Assembly (NCBI GenBank): GCA_903930225.1
Contig: CAIYXV010000118.1
Span: forward strand, 1 to 46,637
DNA from: an uncultured bacterium
Lineage (GTDB): Bacteria > Margulisbacteria > WOR-1 > XYC2-FULL-46-14 > WPAF01
Reading direction: 5' to 3'
DNA length: 46,637 bases
How positions within the stretch are numbered: position 1 is the first letter of the stretch; every line of letters starts with the position of its first letter. A model generated the notes under the pieces. The model was not told the origin of the DNA and made no database searches. It saw only the letters and a list, made by a program, of their open reading frames with translations. Shown here one piece after another: positions 38,107-46,637 of this stretch. The translations under genes were made by a program, and so were the position numbers.

Positions 38107-39559
38107 TAATCTTACCCGCCGGATCGAAGAGTTCGTCCCCATAAAAACTTCGGAGGTGGGGATGTATGTCTGCGGTATTACCCCTTATGACGAAACCCAT
38201 CTCGGCCACGCCCGGGCGTACGTTACCTTTGACATTATCCGCCGCTACCTTGAATATTCCGGCTATAAGGTCAGGCATATCCAGAACATCACCGATATTG
38301 ACGATAAGATCATAAAAAAATCCGAGATCCTAAATCCGAAATCCGAAAATACCGATCCAAAAGTGAAATGCAGGGAAGTAGCTGAAAGGTTTACTGATTC
38401 ATTTTTTGAGGTCATGGACCGGATGAACGTGAAACGGGCGGACATTTATCCTAAAGCGACTGAACACATACCGGAAATGATCAAGTGGATCGGCGGGTTA
38501 ATGGATAAAGGCTTCGCGTATAAGTTAGATGACGGAGTTTATTTTGAGGTGGCAAAGTTCAAAGATTACGGCAAGCTTTCCCGCCGGAAGACCGAAGACC
38601 AGCAGGCCGGGGCCAGGGTAGAGGTGGACGCGAAAAAGAAAGATCCGCTCGATTTCGCGTTATGGAAATTCGCCAAGCCCGGAGAGCCGGCCTGGGAGTC
38701 GCCCTGGGGGGCGGGGAGGCCGGGCTGGCACATAGAGTGTTCGGTCATGTCGACCAAGTATCTGGGAGAGCAGTTCGACATCCACGGCGGGGGGCTCGAC
38801 CTGCAGTTCCCGCATCACGAGAACGAGATCAGTCAGACCGAAGCGTTGACGGGCAAGGTCCCCTGGGTGAAATACTGGATCCATAACGGTTTCGTCACCA
38901 TCAACCAGCAGAAGATGTCAAAGTCGCTCGGCAATTTTTTCTCCCTCAAGGATATTTTTAAGAAATTCGATCCGATGGTGGTTCGGCTTTTCCTGTTGAG
39001 CACGCATTACCGCAGCCCGCTCAATTTCTCCGACGCCCAACTTGCGGAATCAAAGGAAGCGTACGGGAAACTGCAAAAAGCGGTCGAGAATCTCAATTTT
39101 CTGATCTTAAAGGTCCCGGAGGCGGAAGCGGAGGTCGAAGTGCTTGAGACCGATGACGAACTGGATGTTTACCGTGAAAAATTCAGATCGGCCATGGATG
39201 ATGATTTTAATACCGCGGGCGCGATCGGTATGATCTTCGAGCTGGTCCATTTCATCAACGATCATGTCAAGGAAGAAAAGATTGATAAGGGTTCGCTTGA
39301 AGACGACAAGCGGCTGCTGATCGAGCTGTGCGAGGTGCTCGGGCTTCGGCTAGAACTTACCCAGGACAAGAAAATGGACCGGTATGTTTCAGAAGTCGGA
39401 CTGTCGAACGATGAGGTCGAAATGCAGATAAAAAAACGGGAAGCTGCCCGTACAAATAAGGATTTCGCGCTGTCCGACCGGATCCGGGAAGACCTTAAGA
39501 AAAATGGTATAATCCTGGAAGATACGCCTTTTGGCACCAAATGGAGCAGGCATGCTTGA
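38087..39559 (+). CDS. cysS: cysteinyl-tRNA synthetase
   Basis: [47 protein letters not shown]; overlaps cysE by 20 nt. Confidence 0.96.
   Translation: MPLKINNNLTRRIEEFVPIKTSEVGMYVCGITPYDETHLGHARAYVTFDIIRRYLEYSGYKVRHIQNITDIDDKIIKKSEILNPKSENTDPKVKCREVAERFTDSFFEVMDRMNVKRADIYPKATEHIPEMIKWIGGLMDKGFAYKLDDGVYFEVAKFKDYGKLSRRKTEDQQAGARVEVDAKKKDPLDFALWKFAKPGEPAWESPWGAGRPGWHIECSVMSTKYLGEQFDIHGGGLDLQFPHHENEISQTEALTGKVPWVKYWIHNGFVTINQQKMSKSLGNFFSLKDIFKKFDPMVVRLFLLSTHYRSPLNFSDAQLAESKEAYGKLQKAVENLNFLILKVPEAEAEVEVLETDDELDVYREKFRSAMDDDFNTAGAIGMIFELVHFINDHVKEEKIDKGSLEDDKRLLIELCEVLGLRLELTQDKKMDRYVSEVGLSNDEVEMQIKKREAARTNKDFALSDRIREDLKKNGIILEDTPFGTKWSRHA
38319..38346 (+). repeat. 4 x 7-nt degenerate heptamer tract in cysS
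   Basis: AATCCGA GATCCTA AATCCGA AATCCGA; encodes the insert [10 protein letters not shown]. Confidence 0.75.
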
Positions 39560-40817
39560 CGCAAAATTATTAAGGAAAGATCCTGAAAAAGTCCGCTCGG
39601 CGCTTACGGCGCGGCAGGCCGATATTTCGCTTATCGACCGGTTCGCGAAGATCGACCAGAAATGGCGCGCGCTTACCTTTGAAGCCGACGAGCTTAAGAA
39701 AAAACGGAATGAGTATTCGGAAAAGGTCGGACAGTTGAAACGTTCCGGCTCTGATGCCTCATCACTTATGGAAGAGACCAGGGGGATCGGAGATAAAATA
39801 AAGGGATTGGAAGAGGAGATCCGGAAGATCGAAGAAGAATTAAACGAAGTGATCCTCTATCTCCCGAACCTTCCCCATGCAACTGTACCGGCAGGATCCG
39901 ATTCGACCCAGAATAAAGAGATCAAAAAATGGGGGTCGCCAAAACAATTTGCCTTTAAGCCGAAAGCGCATGACGAGATCGGCACCGGGCTTGGCATCCT
40001 TGATTTTGACCGGGCGGCCAAGCTTTCGGGCTCCCGCTTTGTGGTCTACCGCGGTATGGGTTCCGCGCTCGAGCGCGCGCTGATAAATTTCATGCTTGAT
40101 GTCCATACCAAAGAGCATGGCTATACCGAGATCATGGCGCCGGTACTGGTCAACCGCGAATGCATGGTCGGCACCGGACAGCTCCCCAAATTCGAGGAAG
40201 AGATGTTCAAATTGAAGGACGATCCTTTCTATTTGATACCGACCGCCGAAGTTTCGGTCACCAACCTCCACCGCGAGGAGATCCTCCCGGCGGATAAACT
40301 GCCGATGAAATACTGCTGTTATTCCCTCTGTTTCAGAAGGGAAGCCGGATCCTATGGCAAGGACGTGAAAGGGCTCATCCGCCAGCACCAGTTCAATAAG
40401 GTAGAGCTGGTCAAGTTCTGCGATCCGGCGGTATCTTACGACGAACACGAGAAACTGACCGCCGACGCGGAACAAATATTGCAGAAGCTGGGTCTCCCGT
40501 ACCGGGTAATGGCTCTCTGCGCCGGCGACCTCGGTTTCTCATCCGCCAAGACCTATGACCTTGAAGTCTGGTTCCCATCGGAAGGCAAATACAGGGAGAT
40601 CTCCTCCTGCTCGAATTTTGAGGATTTCCAGGCCCGCCGGGCCAATATCCGCTTCAAAAAGGCGGGCGGGAAGCCGGAATTCGTCCATACCTTGAACGGT
40701 TCGGGGCTGGCGGTCGGCCGGACATTCGCCGCGATCCTCGAAAATTACCAGAGAGAAGACGGAAGGGTAGACGTGCCGGATGCGCTTAAACCATATCTTC
40801 AAAAAGACCTGATCTAG
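39552..40817 (+). CDS. serS: seryl-tRNA synthetase
   Basis: [18 protein letters not shown], coiled coil, [61 protein letters not shown]. Confidence 0.97.
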   Translation: MLDAKLLRKDPEKVRSALTARQADISLIDRFAKIDQKWRALTFEADELKKKRNEYSEKVGQLKRSGSDASSLMEETRGIGDKIKGLEEEIRKIEEELNEVILYLPNLPHATVPAGSDSTQNKEIKKWGSPKQFAFKPKAHDEIGTGLGILDFDRAAKLSGSRFVVYRGMGSALERALINFMLDVHTKEHGYTEIMAPVLVNRECMVGTGQLPKFEEEMFKLKDDPFYLIPTAEVSVTNLHREEILPADKLPMKYCCYSLCFRREAGSYGKDVKGLIRQHQFNKVELVKFCDPAVSYDEHEKLTADAEQILQKLGLPYRVMALCAGDLGFSSAKTYDLEVWFPSEGKYREISSCSNFEDFQARRANIRFKKAGGKPEFVHTLNGSGLAVGRTFAAILENYQREDGRVDVPDALKPYLQKDLI

Positions 40818-40860
40818 GGATCGGAAACCTGCGAATTTCTTCTCATTTCTGAAATCCAAA

Positions 40861-40890
40861 TCATACCCACGAATTAATTCGTGGGTATGA
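40861..40890. repeat. 30-bp perfect palindrome (copy 1)
   Basis: TCATACCCACGAATTAATTCGTGGGTATGA. Confidence 0.9.
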
Positions 40891-40973
40891 GAAAAACTAG
40901 GAGCTGCGTCATTTAATCACAGGCCCAAAATCGATGCAAGTTTTCCGCTTTGGGCCCCGATTATAATAGTGAA

Positions 40974-41210
40974 ATGAGCATAGGTAATATTGGCTCGTCA
41001 AATTCCGTTGGAAAATCATATGCCGGCGATAGTGTGTCAAAATCCACCGGGAAGGATTTTATGCACGAGCTGGAGTCAAAGTTCAATAACGCGTTAAGCC
41101 ATCTTGAAGAAAGAAAAGACCTGCCGGTCGACGGCGTTTATTCATTCAACAACAATATTTACAACACTATGAACATCGCCCACGGCGGCAGCACCTCGGT
41201 AGTCGTTTAA
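40974..41210 (+). CDS. hypothetical small protein
   Basis: MSIGNIGSSNSVGKSYAGDSVSKSTGKDFMHELESKFNNALSH...; TATAAT (40962-40967) 6 nt before the ATG. Confidence 0.6.
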   Translation: MSIGNIGSSNSVGKSYAGDSVSKSTGKDFMHELESKFNNALSHLEERKDLPVDGVYSFNNNIYNTMNIAHGGSTSVVV

Positions 41211-41236
41211 AGCTTCTTCCCGCGATCTTACAAGTC

Positions 41237-41272
41237 AAATAATACCCACGAATTAATTCGTGGGTATTATTT
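41237..41272. repeat. 36-bp perfect palindrome (copy 2), terminator-like
   Basis: AAATAATACCCACGAATTAATTCGTGGGTATTATTT; shares a 26-bp core with 40861-40890. Confidence 0.9.
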
Positions 41273-41360
41273 TGGGTTAACCGGCCATCCGCTCCATTGA
41301 CAACGCGCTCCGATATTTGTTATCATTTACCACCCAGTGCAAATAAAGGAGCGATAAATC

Positions 41361-42005
41361 ATGTCAAAAAGATTATTTCTATTAGTCGCGTTAATGATCG
41401 CGGTCATGTTTGGGATATCGATCGCGGCGGAGTTTTCGGCCGATATGGTCTCGGTTTCAAAAGGCCAGACCATGAACTCAAAGGTTAATTTCGGCACCGA
41501 CAAATGGAGATCGGAGTTCCAGAAAGAAGGAACAAAGATGATCACCATCGTCCGCGCGGACAAGAATGTGGTCTGGATGGTAATGCCCGCGCAGAATTCG
41601 TACATGGAAATGGCGCTGACCAACGAGCACAAGATGGGTATGACCAAAAAGGCGCCGGGTGAGATCAGCCGGAAAAAGCTTGGGGCCGAGACCGTTAATG
41701 GGATGGTTTGCGATAAATACGAAGTGACTTATACTAATAAAGAAGGCACAACGAAAATGTACCAGTGGCTTTCTACAAGGGATATGATCCCGGTAAAATC
41801 GCAGGCGGCCGATGGCTCCTGGTCGATGGAAATGAAGAACATCAAGACCGGCAAACAGCCCATTTCACTGTTTTCCGTTCCCGCGGGTTACAGCAAGATG
41901 AGCTTGCCGGGTATGGGAATGACCGGAGCGAATTCGGGCAATAAGACACCCTCTTCCCCTAAAGACGTCAAGAATATGCTTAAGGGGAAGGTCCCGGGTT
42001 TCTGA
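41361..42005 (+). CDS. exported DUF4412-like protein
   Basis: Signal peptide; VWMVMPAQNSYMEMAL, VNGMVCDKYEVTYTNKEG; AAGGAG SD. Confidence 0.7.
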   Translation: MSKRLFLLVALMIAVMFGISIAAEFSADMVSVSKGQTMNSKVNFGTDKWRSEFQKEGTKMITIVRADKNVVWMVMPAQNSYMEMALTNEHKMGMTKKAPGEISRKKLGAETVNGMVCDKYEVTYTNKEGTTKMYQWLSTRDMIPVKSQAADGSWSMEMKNIKTGKQPISLFSVPAGYSKMSLPGMGMTGANSGNKTPSSPKDVKNMLKGKVPGF

Positions 42006-42014
42006 TAAACTTAA

Positions 42015-42251
42015 ATGCCTGCCTATGATTACCGCTGCGACCATTGCGGCAAATTTGAGCTGGAACAGAAGATATCCGACCATCCTCTAGTAAAATGCCC
42101 CAAATGCGGTAGGCCGGTCAAACGGTTGATCTCCGGAGCGGGGATCATCTTCAAAGGATCAGGATTTCACATTACCGATTACGGGAAGAAACCCGTAAAA
42201 CCCGAAAATAAATCCCCGGCCGGAACGAACGACAAGCCCGCGAATAAATAA
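42015..42251 (+). CDS. FmdB family zinc ribbon protein
   Basis: MPAYDYRCDHCGKFELEQKISDHPLVKCPKCGRPVKRLISGAGIIFKGSGFH. Confidence 0.95.
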   Translation: MPAYDYRCDHCGKFELEQKISDHPLVKCPKCGRPVKRLISGAGIIFKGSGFHITDYGKKPVKPENKSPAGTNDKPANK

Positions 42252-42312
42252 ATATTTGAACCTTGTTCTGTTTCCAGGAGGGGGAGGAGAATCTGAATGA
42301 AGTCGGGAAAGG

Positions 42313-42876
42313 TCATAGGGTAAGGAAATTCGCCAGCAGCTTTTTACCTTGTTCGGTGAGGATCGATTCCGGGTGGAACTGGACGCCTTCCACCTTCAAT
42401 TGCCGATGCCTTAATCCCATGATCTCCCCGTCGTCTGTCCAGGCCGAGATCTCTAGAACATCAGGCAGCGACGATTTTTCTACTACTAGCGAATGGTAGC
42501 GGGTGGCGGTAAAAGGATCGGAAAGGCCCCGGAAAATGGTCTTGCCGTCATGATGTATCTGCGAGGTCTTCCCGTGCATCAGCTGTTTGGCCTTGATTAT
42601 CTTGCCCCCGTAGACATAACCGATGCTTTGATGCCCTAGGCAAACGCCCAGGATCGGGATCTTTCCGGCAAAATGCTTGATCGCTTCGCAGGAGATGCCG
42701 GCGTCTTTGGGTTCCCCCGGACCGGGAGATATTACCAGACGCTCCGGCGCCAGCTTTTCGATCCCATTGATAGTGATCTTATCATTTCGGTAGACCTCCA
42801 CCTGCACGCCCAGCTCCTCGAAATACTGGACCAGGTTGTAGGTAAAAGAGTCATAATTGTCGATCATCAAGATCAT
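42313..42876 (-). CDS. anthranilate / aminodeoxychorismate synthase glutamine amidotransferase
   Basis: [55 protein letters not shown] (TrpG/PabA). Confidence 0.95.
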   Translation of the reverse strand: MILMIDNYDSFTYNLVQYFEELGVQVEVYRNDKITINGIEKLAPERLVISPGPGEPKDAGISCEAIKHFAGKIPILGVCLGHQSIGYVYGGKIIKAKQLMHGKTSQIHHDGKTIFRGLSDPFTATRYHSLVVEKSSLPDVLEISAWTDDGEIMGLRHRQLKVEGVQFHPESILTEQGKKLLANFLTL

Positions 42877-42925
42877 GGTTTTGTAATTATATCATCCCAA
42901 ATGGTAAAATAGACCGGTAAGATAT

Positions 42926-43984
42926 ATGAAGCTAATAAATCCTCAAAAAGAAGAGTGGAACAATTTTGTTGAATCGTCCCCGGGCAGCCAGGTCCTGCAA
43001 TCGTGGGAGTGGGGGGAGATAAAGCGTCCGCAGGGCTGGGAGCCGATCCGGTTAGCGGTCGAGGATGGGGGAAAGACCGTGGCCCAGATGCTGGCACTCA
43101 AGCGGGACATTCCTTATATCGGGAAGAGCGTTCTTTACGCTCCGCGCGGGCCGGTGGTCGATCTTAATAACGAACCGGCGCTGGATTTTTTGCTCGGCGC
43201 GGTCAGGTATGAGGCGAAAAAGAACGGATCGGTAGTCCTGAAGATCGATCCGGAAGTTGAAGAAGATGACCGCCAGACGCTCGACCTGCTTTATCGCAGA
43301 GGCTTTAAACCGCAAAAAAAGCAGATCCAACCCCGGTCCACGTTTTTCCTGAACCTCAAGGACGATCTGGATACCCTCATGTTGAGTTTTGAGGAAAAGA
43401 CCCGGTACAACATCCGCCTGGCGGAGCGGAAGGGAGTGACGGTCCAGGAGCTTTCCGGCACGCAGGGGATCGATATCTTTTATGACATTTACAGGGAGAC
43501 CGCGGGACGGGACCATTTCCTGATCCACCCGAAAGCATATTATCAGAAGATCTGGAGTACGATGGGCGGCTCTGGTATGGTTAGGATCTTTATTTCTGAT
43601 TTCAGGGGAGAGCCGATCGCCGCGGTGGTCAATTTTTTCTTCGGTAAAAGGGGATGGTATATGTATGGAGCCTCAAAATCGGCCCATCGCAACGTTATGC
43701 CAAACCACGCCCTGCACTGGGAGATAATAAAAAGAGCGAAAGCGGAGGGCTATGAAACCTATGATCTCTGGGGGATCCCTTCGAACCCGAAAGAGGGGCA
43801 CCCGCTCTGGGGCGTCTACCGGTTTAAAAAAGGGTTCAACGGGGAACTGGTGAAATTCGCGGGCTGCCTGGACCTGGTCTATGATCCGCTTGGCTATTTT
43901 ATCTTTGACCGGGGCCTGGAATGGTTCAAGAACATAAGAAGTCTCATTTTAAAAGGCCGGATCTCCGATTCACTTTCCGAATAA
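42926..43984 (+). CDS. FemAB-like peptidoglycan bridge aminoacyltransferase
   Basis: QSWEWGEIKRPQGW, EKTRYNIRLAERKGV, LWGIPSNPKEGHPLWGVYRFKKGFNGELVKFAG. Confidence 0.93.
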   Translation: MKLINPQKEEWNNFVESSPGSQVLQSWEWGEIKRPQGWEPIRLAVEDGGKTVAQMLALKRDIPYIGKSVLYAPRGPVVDLNNEPALDFLLGAVRYEAKKNGSVVLKIDPEVEEDDRQTLDLLYRRGFKPQKKQIQPRSTFFLNLKDDLDTLMLSFEEKTRYNIRLAERKGVTVQELSGTQGIDIFYDIYRETAGRDHFLIHPKAYYQKIWSTMGGSGMVRIFISDFRGEPIAAVVNFFFGKRGWYMYGASKSAHRNVMPNHALHWEIIKRAKAEGYETYDLWGIPSNPKEGHPLWGVYRFKKGFNGELVKFAGCLDLVYDPLGYFIFDRGLEWFKNIRSLILKGRISDSLSE

Positions 43985-44001
43985 AATCTTTATTTATACG
44001 C

Positions 44002-44067
44002 TTGACAACTGCTTCGTTTAGCCCTATAATGTTCAATAGTTGAACATTAATGTTTAGGTTTTGAACA
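44002..44067 (+). promoter_or_regulatory. exact-consensus sigma70 promoter with overlapping TGTTCAA dyad operator
   Basis: TTGACA (44002-44007) N17 TATAAT (44025-44030); TGTTCAA-tag-TTGAACA (44030-44046); second TTGAACA half-site at 44061-44067. Confidence 0.85.
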
Positions 44068-44600
44068 TGGATGACAATGAACTAAAACTTATCGTAGAGA
44101 TCGGCAAGAACAGCAGCACGACCCAGCGGGTGCTGTCGGAGCGCACCGAGCTGTCGCTGGGCATGGTCAATCTTATCCTGAAAAGATTGGTCCGGAGAGG
44201 GTACCTTAAATCCCGCGGATTGAACGCTAAAAAAGTTGAATACTTCCTCACTCCCAAGGGCTTCACCGAAAAAGTCAAAAAATCATATTCCTATATCTTT
44301 AAGACCATCAATCTGGTGCAGACCATACAGAATAAGATAAAAGAGATCATAATGACCGAATATGAGTTCGGAGCGAGAGATTTTGCCGTTTTTGGCGCCG
44401 GCTCACTGGCGGACCAGGTAATGCTAGTGCTTTCCGAACTGGAGCTTGAAGGATTAAAATTCAGGCCGGTCGAAAAAACAAGCGAACTTAAACCCAACGA
44501 CCAGGTGCTGACAACCGATGAGAAGATCAAAAAAGTGAACGGCAACAAGGTGATAAATATCGCCGAAAAATTATCCGATCTTTACTGGGGAGTGGAATAA
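44067..44600 (+). CDS. winged helix-turn-helix transcriptional regulator
   Basis: NSSTTQRVLSERTELSLGMVNLILKRLVRRGYLKSRGLNAKKVEYFLTPKG; start ATG 44067 preferred over TTG 44061. Confidence 0.88.
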   Translation: MDDNELKLIVEIGKNSSTTQRVLSERTELSLGMVNLILKRLVRRGYLKSRGLNAKKVEYFLTPKGFTEKVKKSYSYIFKTINLVQTIQNKIKEIIMTEYEFGARDFAVFGAGSLADQVMLVLSELELEGLKFRPVEKTSELKPNDQVLTTDEKIKKVNGNKVINIAEKLSDLYWGVE

Positions 44601-44613
44601 AAGGGGGACACGG

Positions 44614-45912
44614 ATGAAACTAGCGGTCATAGGGACGGGGTATGTCGGGCTGGTAACGGGAGCGTGCTTTGCCAATCTGGGAAATGATGTGGTCTGCGTG
44701 GACAAAGATAAAGCGCGGCTGTTGCTGCTTAACAAAAGGCAGGTTCCTTTTTATGAACCTGGTCTTCCGGAACTGGTGGCAAAGAACATAACGGCCGGCC
44801 GGCTTCGTTTTTCTTCCGATATCGCGGCCGCTTCCAAAAAAGCCGAGGTCATATTCATCGCGGTCGGGACTCCCCCCCAGGCAGATGGACAGGCGGACAT
44901 AACTGCCGTAGCCGAGGTCGCTAAAAGCATCGCCCGCGCGCTGAAGGGCGTGAAAAAATTCAAGGTGATCGTGAACAAGAGTACGGTGCCGGTGGGAATG
45001 GGCGATTTTGTCACCAAGGTCTTGACCGATAACCGGGTGCCGGAAAAATATTTTTCGGTCGTTTCCAATCCCGAGTTCCTGCGGGAGGGATCGGCGATTT
45101 CGGATTTTTTAAATCCCGACCGCATTGTCATCGGGGCCTCCAACAGCCGGGCCTTTAATGTAATAACCGAACTTTACCGTTCCTTAAAAGCGCACATCAT
45201 TTTTACCTCGGTCAAGAGCGCGGAGCTGATCAAGTACGCCTCGAACGCGTTTTTGGCGACCAAGATCTCTTTTATCAACGAGATCGCCAACATCTGCGAG
45301 CGGGTCGGCTCCGACGTGAGCGAAGTGGCTTACGCGGTCGGCATGGACAAGAGGATTGGCCGGGAATTCTTGAACGCCGGCCTGGGCTACGGGGGATCCT
45401 GCCTGCCCAAGGACGTGTCCGCGCTTATCCACGTCGCGCGGGAGGCCGGCTACGATCCGAAGATACTGGCATCGGTGAACGAGGTCAACGAATATCAGAT
45501 CGACGCTTTTATCGGCAAGATCTCAAAAACGCTTAAAACCCTCCGCGGACGAACGATCGCCGTGCTGGGCCTGGCGTTCAAACCCGAGACCGATGACCTG
45601 CGGGAAGCGCCGTCTATCAAGGTGATAAAAGCGCTGGTCAAGGGCGGGGTGAAGATCCGTGCTTACGACCCGGCGGCAGAGCGGCCGGCGAGAAAGATCC
45701 TTCCGGAGATCGATTTTTGTTCCGGGGTTTATGACGCGATCGAAGGCGCGGACGCGATCGTTTTTATCACCGAATGGCCGGAATTCCGTGACATCGATCT
45801 GATAAAGGCCCGAAAACTGGTAAAGCAGCCTTATCTGTTCGACGGACGCAACATCTATGATCCGAAGCGGATGCGCGAAGCCGGATTCAAATACATAGGG
45901 GTCGGACGATGA
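44614..45912 (+). CDS. UDP-glucose 6-dehydrogenase
   Basis: [69 protein letters not shown]. Confidence 0.97.
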   Translation: MKLAVIGTGYVGLVTGACFANLGNDVVCVDKDKARLLLLNKRQVPFYEPGLPELVAKNITAGRLRFSSDIAAASKKAEVIFIAVGTPPQADGQADITAVAEVAKSIARALKGVKKFKVIVNKSTVPVGMGDFVTKVLTDNRVPEKYFSVVSNPEFLREGSAISDFLNPDRIVIGASNSRAFNVITELYRSLKAHIIFTSVKSAELIKYASNAFLATKISFINEIANICERVGSDVSEVAYAVGMDKRIGREFLNAGLGYGGSCLPKDVSALIHVAREAGYDPKILASVNEVNEYQIDAFIGKISKTLKTLRGRTIAVLGLAFKPETDDLREAPSIKVIKALVKGGVKIRAYDPAAERPARKILPEIDFCSGVYDAIEGADAIVFITEWPEFRDIDLIKARKLVKQPYLFDGRNIYDPKRMREAGFKYIGVGR

Positions 45913-46637
45913 TTGAAAAATCTCAAATCTCAAATCTCAAATCTCAAAATATTTTAATTACTGGAGGCGCAGGATTTATCGGGTCGCACCTGATCGATCT
46001 TCTGCTCAAAGAAGGCCAGCGGGTGGTTTGCGTCGATAATCTGGTCACCGGCTCCCTGCACAATCTTAAGCATCATGAAGGCAATCGCGATCTGAAATTC
46101 ATTGAGCATGACATCTCGACCTATCTTGATTATAAGGATAAAATCGATTACGTGCTTCACTTTGCTTCGCCGGCCAGCCCGGTCGATTATCTGAACCTGC
46201 CGATCGAGACCCTTGAAGTCGGGTCGCTGGGGACTTTCAACGCCCTGGAGCTGGCCTTGGAACACGAAGCGAAATTTTTGCTCGCTTCGACCTCCGAGGT
46301 CTATGGCGATCCCGAAATATCTCCGCAAAAAGAGGAATACTGGGGGCATGTCAACCCCATCGGGCCGCGCAGCGTATATGACGAGGCAAAGCGGTTCGCG
46401 GAAGCGGCGGCCTCGGCATACCGGAGATATCACGGTCTCGACGCAAAGATCATCCGCATCTTCAATACCTACGGTCCGCGCATGCGCAAGTTCGACGGCC
46501 GCGTGGTGCCCAATTTCATAAACCAGGCGTTAAAAGGAGAACCCTTCACGATCTACGGCGACGGGAAGCAGACCCGCAGTTTTTGCTATGTTTCCGATCT
46601 GGTGGATGGGATCTACAAAATGATTAATTCAAATATC
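45909..46637 (+). CDS. UDP-glucuronate decarboxylase (UXS-type SDR), partial, runs off window end
   Basis: Manual translation: [32 protein letters not shown]...[43 protein letters not shown]...[26 protein letters not shown]; not in the ORF track because no stop lies in the window. Confidence 0.93.
   Translation, partial: MIEKSQISNLKSQNILITGGAGFIGSHLIDLLLKEGQRVVCVDNLVTGSLHNLKHHEGNRDLKFIEHDISTYLDYKDKIDYVLHFASPASPVDYLNLPIETLEVGSLGTFNALELALEHEAKFLLASTSEVYGDPEISPQKEEYWGHVNPIGPRSVYDEAKRFAEAAASAYRRYHGLDAKIIRIFNTYGPRMRKFDGRVVPNFINQALKGEPFTIYGDGKQTRSFCYVSDLVDGIYKMINSNI
45921..45948 (+). repeat. 4 x 7-nt perfect tandem heptamer at the 5' end of the decarboxylase CDS
   Basis: TCTCAAA x4. Confidence 0.95.

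Noticed and set aside
37225-38142. 305-aa minus-strand ORF opposite cysE
   Set aside because: Antisense to a clear hexapeptide-repeat acetyltransferase; Arg/His/Pro-rich shadow ORF.
45921-45948. Possible CRISPR or regulatory direct repeats
   Set aside because: Units are 7 nt with no spacers and lie inside a coding sequence; a microsatellite, not CRISPR.

Overview
The window is a dense bacterial chromosomal segment with mostly housekeeping content. No CRISPR array, rRNA, tRNA, prophage or transposase gene was recognised. Main blocks: (1) a GIY-YIG mini-endonuclease gene preceded by a multi-hairpin element; (2) a sulfur/methionine locus (Rrf2 regulator, MetY, CysK, MetX, MetW); (3) UppP, LOG, YbhB-like, CstA, P-type ATPase; (4) glycosyltransferases and a YchF-like protein with a degenerate P-loop; (5) a compact nickel locus (NikR, outer-membrane barrel, CbiM, PDGLE/CbiN-like); (6) NadE, MarC, GlgP, a Ser/Thr kinase, SemiSWEET, and a DUF2779 nuclease; (7) two tandem TMTC-like TPR membrane proteins; (8) a K+ channel with RCK domain, DUF2148, CysE-CysS-SerS; (9) PabA/TrpG, FemAB, a winged-helix regulator, UDP-glucose dehydrogenase, and a UDP-glucuronate decarboxylase running off the window end and missing from the ORF track. 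Most interesting non-gene signals: (a) at least eleven genes have a TATAAT-like -10 box ending 6-8 nt before the ATG, with no Shine-Dalgarno, implying widespread leaderless transcription; (b) a GTAGCAC-N13-GTGCTAC dyad on the nikR promoter; (c) two 4x7-nt heptamer tracts inside coding sequence (cysS and the decarboxylase), both encoding KSxIxNxKSx peptides, the latter exact and able to shift frame; (d) several families of palindromic or MITE-like intergenic repeats. Lineage is uncertain; outer-membrane-type proteins suggest a diderm candidate phylum. All homology calls are from motif recognition only, with no database search.
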